A DNA stretch of 39,334 nt from NCBI GenBank assembly GCA_902599955.1, contig CACKHK010000011.1, forward strand, positions 1-39,334, written 5' to 3'. Shown here piece after piece: positions 28,703-38,401 of this stretch. The notes beneath the pieces were generated by a model that was given only the letters and a program-made list of their open reading frames with translations, was not told the DNA's origin and ran no database searches. The DNA is from an uncultured Pelagibacteraceae bacterium. GTDB lineage: Bacteria > Pseudomonadota > Alphaproteobacteria > Pelagibacterales > Pelagibacteraceae. Position numbers and translations under genes: made by a program. Position 1 is the stretch's first letter, and every line of letters starts with the position of its first letter.

Positions 28703-31549
28703 ATGTTATTGAAAGACTACTTTCCAAATTTAAATAAAAAATATCAAAAAGTTAGTTTTAAAGGGATAGCGTTTAATTCTAGGAAAATCAAAAAGGGATA
28801 TATTTTTTTTGCATTTAAAGGAAATAATACAGATGGAAATTTGTTTATTAAGGATGCAATTAAAAATGGATCAAAAATAATAATTTCTGATAAATTAAAA
28901 AAAAATGGTTGGAAAAATAATATTTTATTTTTGAATTTTAAAGACCCTAGAAAACTACTAGCTCTATTTAGTTCAAGAATTTTTAATAAAAAACCAAATA
29001 ACTTGATAGCAGTCACTGGAACAAATGGAAAATCTTCAATAGCAAATTTTTATTTCCAAATTGCAAGGTTAAATAAAGTAAAGGCAGCCTCAATTGGAAC
29101 ATTAGGAATTAACGGTTTAAAAATAAAAAAAAATTTTTCAAATACTACTTTTGATCCAATTGAAATAAATAATATTTTACAAAAATTAAAACAAAAAAAA
29201 ATTAATAATGTTATTTTGGAAGCGTCAAGCCATGGATTAAATCAGAATAGATTGTATGGATTAAAATTCGATGTTGGTATATTTACAAATTTATCAAGAG
29301 ATCATTTAGATTACCACAAAACATTTCAAAATTATTTGAATTCAAAGTTAATATTATTTAGAAAATTGATGAAAAAAAATTCATGTGCTATTTACGATAA
29401 CGAGTTAAAACTTGCTTCAAATTTAAACAAAATTACAAAATCAAATAATATCAAAAAATTTACAATAGGAAGAGCTAATTCAAGTTTAGAAATTCTAGAA
29501 CATCAATTTTTAAAAGATGAACAGAAAGTAATATTTAAATTTAATAATAAGAAATATTCCTTTTCAACAAAATTAATTGGAAGAGTACAAATTAAAAATT
29601 TACTAATGGCTATTATGGCAGCAATAAATAGTAAAATATCTTTAGAAAAAATCTTAAAAATCACTAAAAAAATTAAACCAGTAAACGGCAGATTAGAAAA
29701 AATTGGAAGACTTAACAATAATGGAATTGTCATTCTTGATTATGCACATACACCTGATGCTTTAGAAACCTGCATAAAAGATATCAAGGAACAATTTAAA
29801 TTAAGAAAAATTAATTTAGTATTCGGATGTGGAGGTGATAGAGACAAACCCAAAAGAAAAATAATGGGTAGAATTGCCAATAAATATTGTAACAAAATAT
29901 ATTTAACAGATGACAATCCAAGAAATGAAGATCCAAAAATAATAAGAAGAGATGTAAAATCTACCATTTTAAAAAATAAATTATTAGAGATCCCTTCAAG
30001 AGAAAAAGCAATAAAATCTGCAATTATGGATATTAAATCAAACGAGGTAGTTATTATTGCAGGAAAAGGGCATGAGATCTACCAAGAATATGCTTTTAAA
30101 AAGTACTTTTCAGATAAGAATTTTATCCAACAATATATTAAAGAGAGAAATAAAACTTCAAATAAGAATTGGAAGTCTAATATTATTTCAGAAGTCACAA
30201 AAAAAAAAATTGAAAAAAATATAAAGATTAATGAAGCTTCAATTGATTCAAGAAAAATAAAAAAAAATAATATTTTCTTTGGCATAAAAGGAAAAAATTT
30301 TGATGGTAATAAATTTGCTGACAAAGCTTTACGAAACGGGGCATCAATCTCAATCATTGAAGGTAAATTAAAGAATAAAATCAAAAATAAATTATATGTT
30401 AAAAATTCTTTAAAAATATTTTCTGAAAGTGCTAAATTAGTAAGAATATCATCCAGTATTTCCTCTGTAGCAATCACGGGATCTGCGGGCAAAACTTCCT
30501 TAAAAGAGATGCTAGGTCAAATGATAAGTAAATTATGTCAAACATCTTATTCAAAAAGATCTTTTAATAATAAATATGGGGTCCCAATTTCTTTATTTAA
30601 TATAAATGAGGGAGATAAAATAGGTATCTTCGAAGTAGGGATGAATAAAAAAGGGGAAATTGATCTTCTAACTAAAAATATATTACCTAACATTGGAGTA
30701 ATTACAAACATATCTTATGCTCACATTGAAAATTTTAAAAATTTAAAGAGTATAGCCCAAGCAAAATCAGAAATAATAAATAATATAGTAGAAAATGGAA
30801 CAATCATATTGAATGCTGATGATCAGTTTTTTAATTTTTTTAAATCAAAAGCTAAAAAAAAAAAGTTAAGAATAATTTCTTTTGGAATAAAAAATAAGTC
30901 GAATTTAAGTTTAATTAAAATAAAAAATGAAAAAAAAAATTGTATTCTTTTCATAAATTACAATAATTCAAAATTAATATTTTCAATTAAAAAGAATTTA
31001 GAAAATTATATTTATAATATTTTATCAACTTTAGCTGTAATTTCAGTTTTCTTCGATTTGCATGAACTAAATAAATCTTTTTTCAATGACTATAAATTTC
31101 CACAGGGAAGAGGAGATATAAAATTAATTAATTTAAAAGAAAAAAAAATCAATTTAATTGATGAGAGTTATAATTCTAATCCCTTATCTCTAAAATTCGC
31201 TTTAAATAAACTAAATAATTTAAATGCTTATTCAAAAAGAAAATTAATTTTATTAGGAGATATGTTAGAACTTGGTAAACATTCTAAAAAATTTCATAGG
31301 AAAGCTGCTAAATTTATTAATCATACTGAAATTGATAAAGTTTATGTTTATGGCAAAGATGTAATCGAAACATTTAACAAAATTAGACCACAAAAAAGAG
31401 GAAAAATATTAAATTCAAAAGAGGATATATTAAATTTTATGATAAAAGACGTTAAGAATGGCGAATATCTAATGATCAAAGGTTCAAATTCAACTGGATT
31501 AAATAGAATAAGTCAAAACTTGAAAAAAGGGAAACTAAATGCTTTTTAG
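28703..31549 (+). CDS. murEF: Fused MurE-MurF: DAP-adding and D-Ala-D-Ala-adding ligases in one chain
   Basis: A 948-aa uninterrupted frame combining two consecutive cytoplasmic steps of UDP-MurNAc-pentapeptide synthesis. MurE half (about 1-485): TGTNGKSS (105-112), EASSHGLNQNRL, DYAHTPDALE, CGGDRDKPKR and DDNPRNEDP, the DNPR motif that selects meso-diaminopimelate, with GKGHEIYQ near 454. MurF half (about 490-948): DSRKIKKNNIFFGIKG, P-loop ITGSAGKTS near 591-599, DESYNSNPLS near 820, GDMLELG. The linker near residue 499-502 is encoded by an A11 tract; the MurF half has no usable start codon near its beginning, which supports a real fusion rather than two genes. Overlaps mraY by 11 nt. Confidence 0.94.
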   Translation: MLLKDYFPNLNKKYQKVSFKGIAFNSRKIKKGYIFFAFKGNNTDGNLFIKDAIKNGSKIIISDKLKKNGWKNNILFLNFKDPRKLLALFSSRIFNKKPNNLIAVTGTNGKSSIANFYFQIARLNKVKAASIGTLGINGLKIKKNFSNTTFDPIEINNILQKLKQKKINNVILEASSHGLNQNRLYGLKFDVGIFTNLSRDHLDYHKTFQNYLNSKLILFRKLMKKNSCAIYDNELKLASNLNKITKSNNIKKFTIGRANSSLEILEHQFLKDEQKVIFKFNNKKYSFSTKLIGRVQIKNLLMAIMAAINSKISLEKILKITKKIKPVNGRLEKIGRLNNNGIVILDYAHTPDALETCIKDIKEQFKLRKINLVFGCGGDRDKPKRKIMGRIANKYCNKIYLTDDNPRNEDPKIIRRDVKSTILKNKLLEIPSREKAIKSAIMDIKSNEVVIIAGKGHEIYQEYAFKKYFSDKNFIQQYIKERNKTSNKNWKSNIISEVTKKKIEKNIKINEASIDSRKIKKNNIFFGIKGKNFDGNKFADKALRNGASISIIEGKLKNKIKNKLYVKNSLKIFSESAKLVRISSSISSVAITGSAGKTSLKEMLGQMISKLCQTSYSKRSFNNKYGVPISLFNINEGDKIGIFEVGMNKKGEIDLLTKNILPNIGVITNISYAHIENFKNLKSIAQAKSEIINNIVENGTIILNADDQFFNFFKSKAKKKKLRIISFGIKNKSNLSLIKIKNEKKNCILFINYNNSKLIFSIKKNLENYIYNILSTLAVISVFFDLHELNKSFFNDYKFPQGRGDIKLINLKEKKINLIDESYNSNPLSLKFALNKLNNLNAYSKRKLILLGDMLELGKHSKKFHRKAAKFINHTEIDKVYVYGKDVIETFNKIRPQKRGKILNSKEDILNFMIKDVKNGEYLMIKGSNSTGLNRISQNLKKGKLNAF

Positions 31550-32624
31550 TCTTTTTTCGAGCTTAGTCGAAATTTTTAGTTTTCTAAATGTTTTTAAATA
31601 TTTGACTGTACGAACAGGTCTATCAATGTTTACTTCGATGACAGTAGTTTTTCTAGTTGGGGGACCATTAATCAATTATTTTTCTTCACATCAAATTCAT
31701 GATCCAATTAGAGAAGATGGACCGAGCGAGCATATAGTCAAAAAAATAGGAACTCCCACTATGGGAGGTTTAATGATACTACTTGGTATTTTCTCAGGAG
31801 TATTATTGTGGGGTGATTTGTCAAATCCTTACAATTGGTTCTTAATATATATAGCAGGATCTTTTGGATTACTTGGGGCATATGATGACTTTCAAAAAAT
31901 AAAAAAAAATAATTCAAATGGTATTTCATCAAAATTAAAAATTATAATTCAGATCGTTTTAGCATTAGGTGGAATTTATCTTCTTTATCTTTTTGGCGGA
32001 TCAAATGAACTTGAAAATTTATATTTTCCATTTTTTAAAAATTTAGTAATAAACTTGGGCTGGTTTTTTATTCCATTTTATTTATTTGTTATTGTAGGTT
32101 CATCTAATGCTGTTAACTTGACTGATGGACTGGATGGTTTAGCTACAGTTCCTGTCATATTAGTTGCAGCATGTTTTGCTTTTATTAGTTATGTTACAGG
32201 AAATATAGTTTTCTCAGAATATTTAAAAATTGTTTATATTGATGGTGTAGGAGAGGCATCTATTTTCTGTGGAGCAATCATAGGATCTTGTCTCGGGTTC
32301 TTATGGTTTAATGCACCACCAGCAAAGATTTTTATGGGTGACACAGGCTCTTTAGCTTTAGGAGGTTCACTGGGAGCAGTTGGAATTATTACTAAACATG
32401 AAATTGTTCTTGCAATTACGGGTGGTCTATTTGTCTTAGAGGCAGTTTCGGTAATTGCACAAGTGATATCATTTAAACTAACCGGTAGAAGAATATTTAA
32501 AATGGCACCAATTCACCATCATTTTGAAAAAAAAGGTTGGCCTGAATCAACTGTGGTAATTAGATTTTGGATCATTTCAATTATTCTGGCGATGATAGGT
32601 CTTGCAACTTTAAAATTAAGATAA
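31539..32624 (+). CDS. mraY: Phospho-MurNAc-pentapeptide transferase MraY
   Basis: Integral membrane enzyme that transfers phospho-MurNAc-pentapeptide to undecaprenyl phosphate (lipid I). 361 aa with about ten transmembrane segments. Diagnostic motifs: PTMGGLMIL near 73-81, GAYDDFQKI near 113-121 (Asp pair for metal), NLTDGLDGLA near 193-202, FMGDTGSLALGG near 267-278, and PIHHHFEKKGWPE near 325-337. The 5' end overlaps murEF by 11 nt and the TAA shares its last base with the murD ATG. Confidence 0.97.
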   Translation: MLFSLFSSLVEIFSFLNVFKYLTVRTGLSMFTSMTVVFLVGGPLINYFSSHQIHDPIREDGPSEHIVKKIGTPTMGGLMILLGIFSGVLLWGDLSNPYNWFLIYIAGSFGLLGAYDDFQKIKKNNSNGISSKLKIIIQIVLALGGIYLLYLFGGSNELENLYFPFFKNLVINLGWFFIPFYLFVIVGSSNAVNLTDGLDGLATVPVILVAACFAFISYVTGNIVFSEYLKIVYIDGVGEASIFCGAIIGSCLGFLWFNAPPAKIFMGDTGSLALGGSLGAVGIITKHEIVLAITGGLFVLEAVSVIAQVISFKLTGRRIFKMAPIHHHFEKKGWPESTVVIRFWIISIILAMIGLATLKLR

Positions 32625-33928
32625 TGAATGAAAGAAAGATTAATTTTAAAAACAAAAAAATTTTAATTTATGGTTTTGGAAAATCTGGTATTTCTTGTTT
32701 TAATTTTTTAAAAGGCAATAATACCTGTACAATATATGACGATAACACAAAAAATATTCCAACTAGGTTTAAAAAAAAATTAATTAATGTTAAGAAATTA
32801 TTAAATATAAGTTTTGATTTCATTGTTTTAAGTCCAGGAATAGATATCAATAAATGTAGAATTTCTGCTTATTTGAGCAGAAATAGGCCTAAAATTATCA
32901 CAGAACTTGATATATTTGAAATCAGTTATCCAAAAATAAATAAAATAACAATCACTGGAACAAATGGTAAATCGACCACTTCAAAACTTTTACATGATCT
33001 TCTAAAAAATAATAAAATGGATGTAAGATTAACCGGCAATATTGGCTATCCAATTTTAATGGAAAAAAAAATAAAAAAAAATACAATATTTGTAATTGAG
33101 GCGTCTTCATATCAACTTGAATATAGTCAGTATTTTAAGTCAAAATATTCTGTTATACTTAATCTAAATCCAGATCATCTAGAAAGACATGGAACCTTCA
33201 AAAATTATGTAAATGCAAAATTTAAAATCGTAAAATTGCAAACTAAAAATGACTACACTTTTATAGACAGCGAAAATAAAATTCTTAATGAATTAGTAAA
33301 AAAACGAAAAATAAAATCTAAAGTTATAAAAATAGATTACTTTAAATATAAAAAATATTTTAAACTAATAGATAATATTTATTTTAAAAATTCTAGTAAT
33401 AGAAAAAATCTTAGTTTTATTTTCAATATTGCTAAGGTCTTAAAGATAAATTTTAAAACAGTAATAAATACGGCTAATAAATTTAAAGGATTAGATTTTA
33501 GACAACAAATAATATATCAATCTAGAAAATTATTAATCATTAACGACTCAAAATCTACAAGTTTTTCTTCTTCAGTGCCATTGCTAGAAAGTTATAAAAA
33601 TATTTATTGGATTTTGGGAGGACTTGCCAAAAAAGGTGATAAATTTAAATTAAATAAAAAGTATTCCTCAAATATTAAAGCTTTTGTTTATGGTAAAGAT
33701 AGAAATCTTTTGATTAATTCTTTACCAGGTAAAATTTTTTGTCAAAGCTCTCTAACACTTAAAAAAATTTTAAAAAATTTAAAAAATAATATTAAAAATG
33801 ACGATAGCAAAAAAGTAATCCTTTTTAGTCCTTCCGCTGCATCTTTTGATCAATTTAAAAACTTTGAGGAAAGAGGAAAATTTTTTAATAAAAATATTAA
33901 ATATATAATTAAAGAAGTAAGAAAATGA
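32624..33928 (+). CDS. murD: UDP-MurNAc-L-alanine:D-glutamate ligase MurD
   Basis: Adds D-glutamate to UDP-MurNAc-L-Ala. The 434-aa form starts at ATG 32624 (TAATG with mraY). The frame is open upstream to 32567, but those 19 residues would lie inside mraY and are not part of the family. N-terminal Rossmann YGFGKSGISC (16-25), LSPGID (69-74), ATP P-loop TGTNGKSTT (111-119), EASSYQLEY, LNLNPDHLERHG, NDSKSTSFSSS and SPSAASFDQF near the end. Complete. Overlaps ftsW by ATGA. Confidence 0.95.
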   Translation: MNERKINFKNKKILIYGFGKSGISCFNFLKGNNTCTIYDDNTKNIPTRFKKKLINVKKLLNISFDFIVLSPGIDINKCRISAYLSRNRPKIITELDIFEISYPKINKITITGTNGKSTTSKLLHDLLKNNKMDVRLTGNIGYPILMEKKIKKNTIFVIEASSYQLEYSQYFKSKYSVILNLNPDHLERHGTFKNYVNAKFKIVKLQTKNDYTFIDSENKILNELVKKRKIKSKVIKIDYFKYKKYFKLIDNIYFKNSSNRKNLSFIFNIAKVLKINFKTVINTANKFKGLDFRQQIIYQSRKLLIINDSKSTSFSSSVPLLESYKNIYWILGGLAKKGDKFKLNKKYSSNIKAFVYGKDRNLLINSLPGKIFCQSSLTLKKILKNLKNNIKNDDSKKVILFSPSAASFDQFKNFEERGKFFNKNIKYIIKEVRK

Positions 33929-35034
33929 GTAATTATTTAGATAGCTTTTATCATTGGTGGAAAAATATAGATAAATTTCTGTTATTTTTAATTTTAGGAT
34001 TATTTTTATTAGGTCTTTTTTTTTCATTGGTCTCTACTTCTCTAATAGCTTCAGATAAATTAGATACAAAATCATATTATTTTTTTTTTAAACATTCTGT
34101 TTATATAACTCTGGCTATTTTAATTTTGATACTTTTCTCATTCTTGAATCAAAAAATCTTAACAAAATTTTCGTTTATTTTATTTTTGGTTACGTTTTTA
34201 AGTTTATTATTAGTTCCTTTTATTGGTATTGAAGTAAAAGGATCAAAAAGATGGTTAGATTTGTTTTTTTTACCAAGGTTTCAACCTGTTGAAATTATAA
34301 AGCCATTTTTTATAGTGACATTATCTTTAATGCTAACTATTCAAAGTAGAAGACTATATTTTAAATATTTTTTAAGCATTCTATTTCTTCTTCCAATTTT
34401 AATGTTGCTAGTTTATCAACCTGACATTGGACAAACACTTTTAATAACAATGATCTGGCTAGCTCTAATTTTTGTATCTGGCATTAATATTTTTATATTT
34501 TTTATATTTTTTATATTGGCAGGTTCTATTGTGAGTTATCTAGTGATTTTTGTTCCTAAGTTCGAATATATAAAAATTAGACTTTTAGCGTTTTTAGACT
34601 CAAATTCTGGCAATAATTATCAAGCAGAAAAAGCGAGTGATGCAATTATAAATGGGGGTTTTTTTGGCAAAGGTATTGGCGAAGGTACTTTGAACTCAAG
34701 AGTTCCTGAAGCTCATACAGATTATATAGTATCTGTTATATCGGAAGAGTTTGGAGCAATTATTGTTATTGGTATTCTATTTTTGTATCTAATTTTTTCT
34801 TATAAAGTTATCCAAAAAATAAATTTATTAAATGAAGATACTTATAAATTAATTTTGATTGGTTGTATCTCTTTAATATTATTACAAACTTTTATACATG
34901 TGGGTGTTAACATAAGAATACTTCCAACAACAGGCATGACACTTCCATTCTTAAGTTATGGTGGATCATCAATTGTTAGTACAGCAATTGTCTCAGGTAT
35001 AATTTTAAATTTAACAAAAAGAAAATTAAATTAA
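33925..35034 (+). CDS. ftsW: Septal peptidoglycan polymerase FtsW (SEDS family)
   Basis: Polytopic SEDS glycosyltransferase that polymerises lipid II at the septum with FtsI. 369 aa and about ten hydrophobic segments. SEDS marks: KGSKRWLDL near 108-116, FQPVEIIKPFFIV, QPDIGQTLLITMIWLALIFVSG, GNNYQAEKASDAIINGGFFGKGIGEG near 228-253 with EAHTDYIVSVISEEFG following, and LPTTGMTLPFLSYGGSS near 336-352. The FtsW rather than RodA call follows from its place between murD and murG. Confidence 0.94.
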   Translation: MSNYLDSFYHWWKNIDKFLLFLILGLFLLGLFFSLVSTSLIASDKLDTKSYYFFFKHSVYITLAILILILFSFLNQKILTKFSFILFLVTFLSLLLVPFIGIEVKGSKRWLDLFFLPRFQPVEIIKPFFIVTLSLMLTIQSRRLYFKYFLSILFLLPILMLLVYQPDIGQTLLITMIWLALIFVSGINIFIFFIFFILAGSIVSYLVIFVPKFEYIKIRLLAFLDSNSGNNYQAEKASDAIINGGFFGKGIGEGTLNSRVPEAHTDYIVSVISEEFGAIIVIGILFLYLIFSYKVIQKINLLNEDTYKLILIGCISLILLQTFIHVGVNIRILPTTGMTLPFLSYGGSSIVSTAIVSGIILNLTKRKLN

Positions 35035-35038
35035 CTTA

Positions 35039-36112
35039 ATGAAAAAAATACTTATTACAACTGGTGGATCAGGTGGTCATGTGATTCCTTCGCTAAGTTT
35101 ATATGACTCTCTAAAAGATGATTTTGAAGTACATATTGTAACAGATGTTAGAGGATCTAAGTATATTAATAGTAGTTACAATTTTTCATTAATTGATGTA
35201 CCAAACATACTATCAAATTTATTTTTAATTCCATACAATTTAATAAAATTTTTTTTTTCAATATTTAAATCTTATAGATATCTAAAAATAAATAATTTTA
35301 ATATTTTAATTAGCACAGGTGGATATATGTCTATACCTTTGTCTTTGGCGTCATATTTAATGAAAATCAAAATTTTCGTTTTTGAACCCAACTCTATTTT
35401 AGGAAGAGCAAATAAATTAACCTTAAGCTTTGCAAAAAAAATTATTTGTTACGATAAAAATTTAAAAAAAATTCCTGAAAAACATCTAAAAAAAATATAT
35501 TTAATCAAGCCATTGCTTAGAAAAGAAATCTATGAATATCAAAAAAATGTAAAAAAAACTCTTGAGGATCAAAAAAAAATTTTAATTATAGGAGGAAGTC
35601 AAGGTGCAAAATTTTTTGATGATTTTATTTCAAAGATGATAATAAAACTATCTACAACTCAAAATATAAAAGTTTTACAGCAGATAACTGATCAAAAATC
35701 GAGAGAAAATCTAAAAAATCTATATATAAAAAATCAAATAGATCACGAATTATTTGATTTTGATGATAAATTATTAATAAAAGCTGTAAATTATGATTTA
35801 GCTATTACCCGTTCTGGCGCATCAGTAGTTTCAGAATTAAGTTATCTGAATATTCCATTTGTGGCAATTCCATTTCCGTATGCTAAAGATAATCATCAAT
35901 ACTATAATGCAGATTTTTACAAAAAAAAAAATTGCTGTTGGTTAATTATGCAAAAAGATATTAATGAAAATAATTTTACAAACTTGCTAAATAATATATT
36001 TGAAAATCAAAATGAATACTTTTCAAAAAAAAATAATTTAATTCAATTAACCAAAGAAGATACTTGGGAAAAAAATAAAGTTAAGCTTACTAAACTAATA
36101 AATGAAAATTGA
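35039..36112 (+). CDS. murG: UDP-GlcNAc:lipid I N-acetylglucosaminyltransferase MurG
   Basis: Peripheral GT-B enzyme that converts lipid I to lipid II. 357 aa. N-terminal glycine-rich TTGGSGGHVIPSLSL (7-21), LISTGGYMSIPLSLAS near 91-106 and FEPNSILGRANK near 114-125 make the acceptor domain. IIGGSQGAKFF near 182-192, TRSGASVVSEL near 258-268 and IPFPYAKDNHQYYNA near 278-292 form the UDP-GlcNAc site. An A11 run at 35931-35941 sits in the C-terminal part. Follows ftsW by 4 nt, overlaps murC by 11 nt. Confidence 0.95.
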   Translation: MKKILITTGGSGGHVIPSLSLYDSLKDDFEVHIVTDVRGSKYINSSYNFSLIDVPNILSNLFLIPYNLIKFFFSIFKSYRYLKINNFNILISTGGYMSIPLSLASYLMKIKIFVFEPNSILGRANKLTLSFAKKIICYDKNLKKIPEKHLKKIYLIKPLLRKEIYEYQKNVKKTLEDQKKILIIGGSQGAKFFDDFISKMIIKLSTTQNIKVLQQITDQKSRENLKNLYIKNQIDHELFDFDDKLLIKAVNYDLAITRSGASVVSELSYLNIPFVAIPFPYAKDNHQYYNADFYKKKNCCWLIMQKDINENNFTNLLNNIFENQNEYFSKKNNLIQLTKEDTWEKNKVKLTKLINEN

Positions 36113-37493
36113 TTTAGGAAAAAACGAACTTATTCACTTTGTCGGTATTGGCGGTATAGGTATGAGTGGTTTAGCATTAATTATGAATGGTTTAGGTTAT
36201 AAAGTTCAAGGCAGCGATATTGCTTATAATAAAAATATTGAGAGACTAAATGATAAAAAAATTAAAATATTTTTAAATCATAAAAGAGAAAATATAAAAA
36301 AAACTACTGTTCTGGTTATTTCATCTGCAATCAAAAAAAGTAATCCTGAAATCCAGGAAGCAATAAAAAAAAATTTACCAATTTATACAAGAGGAGATAT
36401 GTTGGGTCATATAGTTTCTTTCATGAGAAATATCGTTGTTACTGGCTCACATGGAAAAACTACAACAACATCTTTAGTATCAAATATATTTTCGACTGGT
36501 AAATTAGATCCAACTATTATTAATGGTGGTGTTTTAAATTCTTTTGGTAATTCTGCTAAATTAGGAAAGAGTAATTGGTGTGTGACAGAATCTGATGAGT
36601 CAGACGGTAGTTTTTTAAAAATACCTTTTGTTTATTCTATTGTAACAAACTTAGATTATGAGCATTTAGACTATTATAAAAATATATCAAATCTAAAAAA
36701 AAGTTTTTTAGAATTTATAGAAAAAATACCTTCTGTTGGTAAAGGTTTTATTTGTAATGATGATAGAAATCTTAAAGATGTTCTTAATAAATCAAAAAAT
36801 AAAAATTTTTATACTTATGGCAAAGATAAAACATCAAATTTTCAAATAATAAATATTAAACAAAACTTTAAAATATCAAGCTTTGATGTGAAAATAAATA
36901 TTCCAAGTAAAAAAAAAATTATTAAAAACATTAAAGTTCCAATGATTGGAATACATAATATAAGAAATGCAGCTGCTGCTGCAGCATTGACTTTTACAAT
37001 TGGTCTACCTGAAAAATATATAAAATTGGGTCTTTTTAGTTTCAAAGGTGTTCAAAGGAGATTTACTCACTTGTTTGACTATTTTAAAGTAAGTTTTTAT
37101 GATGATTATGCACATCATCCAACTGAAATAAGTTCAGTATTAAGTGGAGTAAAGAGTGTGTACAAAAATAAAGAAATTGTATGTGTTTTTCAACCTCACA
37201 GAATTTCACGAGTAAAAAATTTAAAATATGAGTTTTCCAAGTGCTTTAAAATGGCAGATACTGTTTTATTGTGCCCAATTTATACTGCTAATGAAAAAAT
37301 AAAACTAAATTTTACCTATAATTCTTTTGCAAAACTAATAATAAAAAACTCTAAAGTTAGATTAATAAAACTTGATGATGAACTTCATTTAAAAAGATTT
37401 GTAAAACAGTACGCATTTGGTGAAAAAATATTTATAGGAATGGGTGCAGGATCAATATCTAACTGGATGAAAAATTTAAAAAATATTTTTTAA
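36102..37493 (+). CDS. murC: UDP-MurNAc:L-alanine ligase MurC
   Basis: First amino-acid-adding Mur ligase. 463 aa: N-terminal HFVGIGGIGMSGLA (12-25), SSAIKKSNPE near 74-83, ATP P-loop TGSHGKTTTT (114-123), ESDESDGSFL near 164, TNLDYEHLDYY near 185-195, a run of alanines (RNAAAAAALTF) and DDYAHHPTEI near 332-341 with FQPHRISR near 364-371. Motif order and length are typical. The stop and the murB ATG share one base (TAATG). Confidence 0.96.
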   Translation: MKIDLGKNELIHFVGIGGIGMSGLALIMNGLGYKVQGSDIAYNKNIERLNDKKIKIFLNHKRENIKKTTVLVISSAIKKSNPEIQEAIKKNLPIYTRGDMLGHIVSFMRNIVVTGSHGKTTTTSLVSNIFSTGKLDPTIINGGVLNSFGNSAKLGKSNWCVTESDESDGSFLKIPFVYSIVTNLDYEHLDYYKNISNLKKSFLEFIEKIPSVGKGFICNDDRNLKDVLNKSKNKNFYTYGKDKTSNFQIINIKQNFKISSFDVKINIPSKKKIIKNIKVPMIGIHNIRNAAAAAALTFTIGLPEKYIKLGLFSFKGVQRRFTHLFDYFKVSFYDDYAHHPTEISSVLSGVKSVYKNKEIVCVFQPHRISRVKNLKYEFSKCFKMADTVLLCPIYTANEKIKLNFTYNSFAKLIIKNSKVRLIKLDDELHLKRFVKQYAFGEKIFIGMGAGSISNWMKNLKNIF

Positions 37494-38401
37494 TGGAAAT
37501 TGAAGATATAAAAAAATCTGCAATATTTATAGATGGAAATATCTTTTTCGATCAAAGTATTAAAAATCTAAATTGGTTTAATATAGGTGGAAAAACAAGA
37601 ATTTTTTTTAAACCAAATTCTTTAAAAGGTTTAATAGAATATCTTAAATTATATGATTTACGTGGGAAAATATTTATTTTAGGAAATGGTTCTAATGTGT
37701 TGTTTGATGATGAAACCTATCAAGGAACTATCATTAAGTTAGGAAAAAATTTTTCCAAGATTTCTTTGTTAAACAAAACTACAATTATTGCTGGAACTGC
37801 TGTTTCCCAAAAAAAAGTTTCACAATTTGCGAGGGATAACAATATTTCTGGGTTAGAATTTATGTCATGCATACCAGGGTCTATTGGCGGTGGTATAAGA
37901 ATGAATTCTGGCTGTTTTAAAAAAGAATTTAAAGATGTTCTTGTTTCAATCCAGTTAGTAGATTTTCAGGGACTTGTAAAAAGTATACCTGTAAATAAAA
38001 TCAATTTTAATTATAGGTCAATTGAGTTATCGAAAGACTTAATTTTTTTGAGTGCCACTTTTAAAGGAAAGGAAAAAGATAGTTTAGAAATAAATAAATA
38101 TATGAATGAATTAATAAAAAAAAAGGAAATGGCTCAACCAACGAAAATAAAGACTAGCGGAAGTACTTTTAAAAACCCAATAAATCAAACTAATAAAAAA
38201 GTATGGGAATTAATTAGATCAAGTATCTCTATCGAGAAAAGTTACGGGGATGCATTTATTTCTGAAAAACATGCAAACTTTTTTGTCAATAAAAAAAATG
38301 CAAAATCTAAGGATATGAAATCGTTAATTAATTTTGTAAAAGAAAAAGTTGAGAAAAATACAGGTGTAAAATTAGAATTAGAAATTGTAGTAGTTGAATA
38401 G
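37493..38401 (+). CDS. murB: UDP-N-acetylenolpyruvoylglucosamine reductase MurB
   Basis: FAD enzyme that reduces UDP-GlcNAc-enolpyruvate to UDP-MurNAc. 302 aa. FAD-binding NGSNVLF (65-71), PGSIGGGIRMNSG (128-140), YRSIEL with Arg176, and the proton-donor Ser224 in GSTFKNP (223-229). Glu297 near the C-terminus completes the active site. Shares bases with murC upstream (TAATG) and ddl downstream (TAGTG), so translation is coupled along murC-murB-ddl. Confidence 0.95.
   Translation: MEIEDIKKSAIFIDGNIFFDQSIKNLNWFNIGGKTRIFFKPNSLKGLIEYLKLYDLRGKIFILGNGSNVLFDDETYQGTIIKLGKNFSKISLLNKTTIIAGTAVSQKKVSQFARDNNISGLEFMSCIPGSIGGGIRMNSGCFKKEFKDVLVSIQLVDFQGLVKSIPVNKINFNYRSIELSKDLIFLSATFKGKEKDSLEINKYMNELIKKKEMAQPTKIKTSGSTFKNPINQTNKKVWELIRSSISIEKSYGDAFISEKHANFFVNKKNAKSKDMKSLINFVKEKVEKNTGVKLELEIVVVE

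Noticed and set aside
30079..30492. 137-codon minus-strand frame across the MurE/MurF junction
   Set aside because: Hydrophobic Phe/Leu/Ile-rich translation is what reverse-complemented Lys/Asn/Glu-rich A-tract coding sequence gives; no start context or domain.
32567..32623. Upstream extension of murD to 32567
   Set aside because: The extra 19 residues lie inside the mraY coding end; ATG 32624 forms the usual TAATG junction and starts the known MurD fold.
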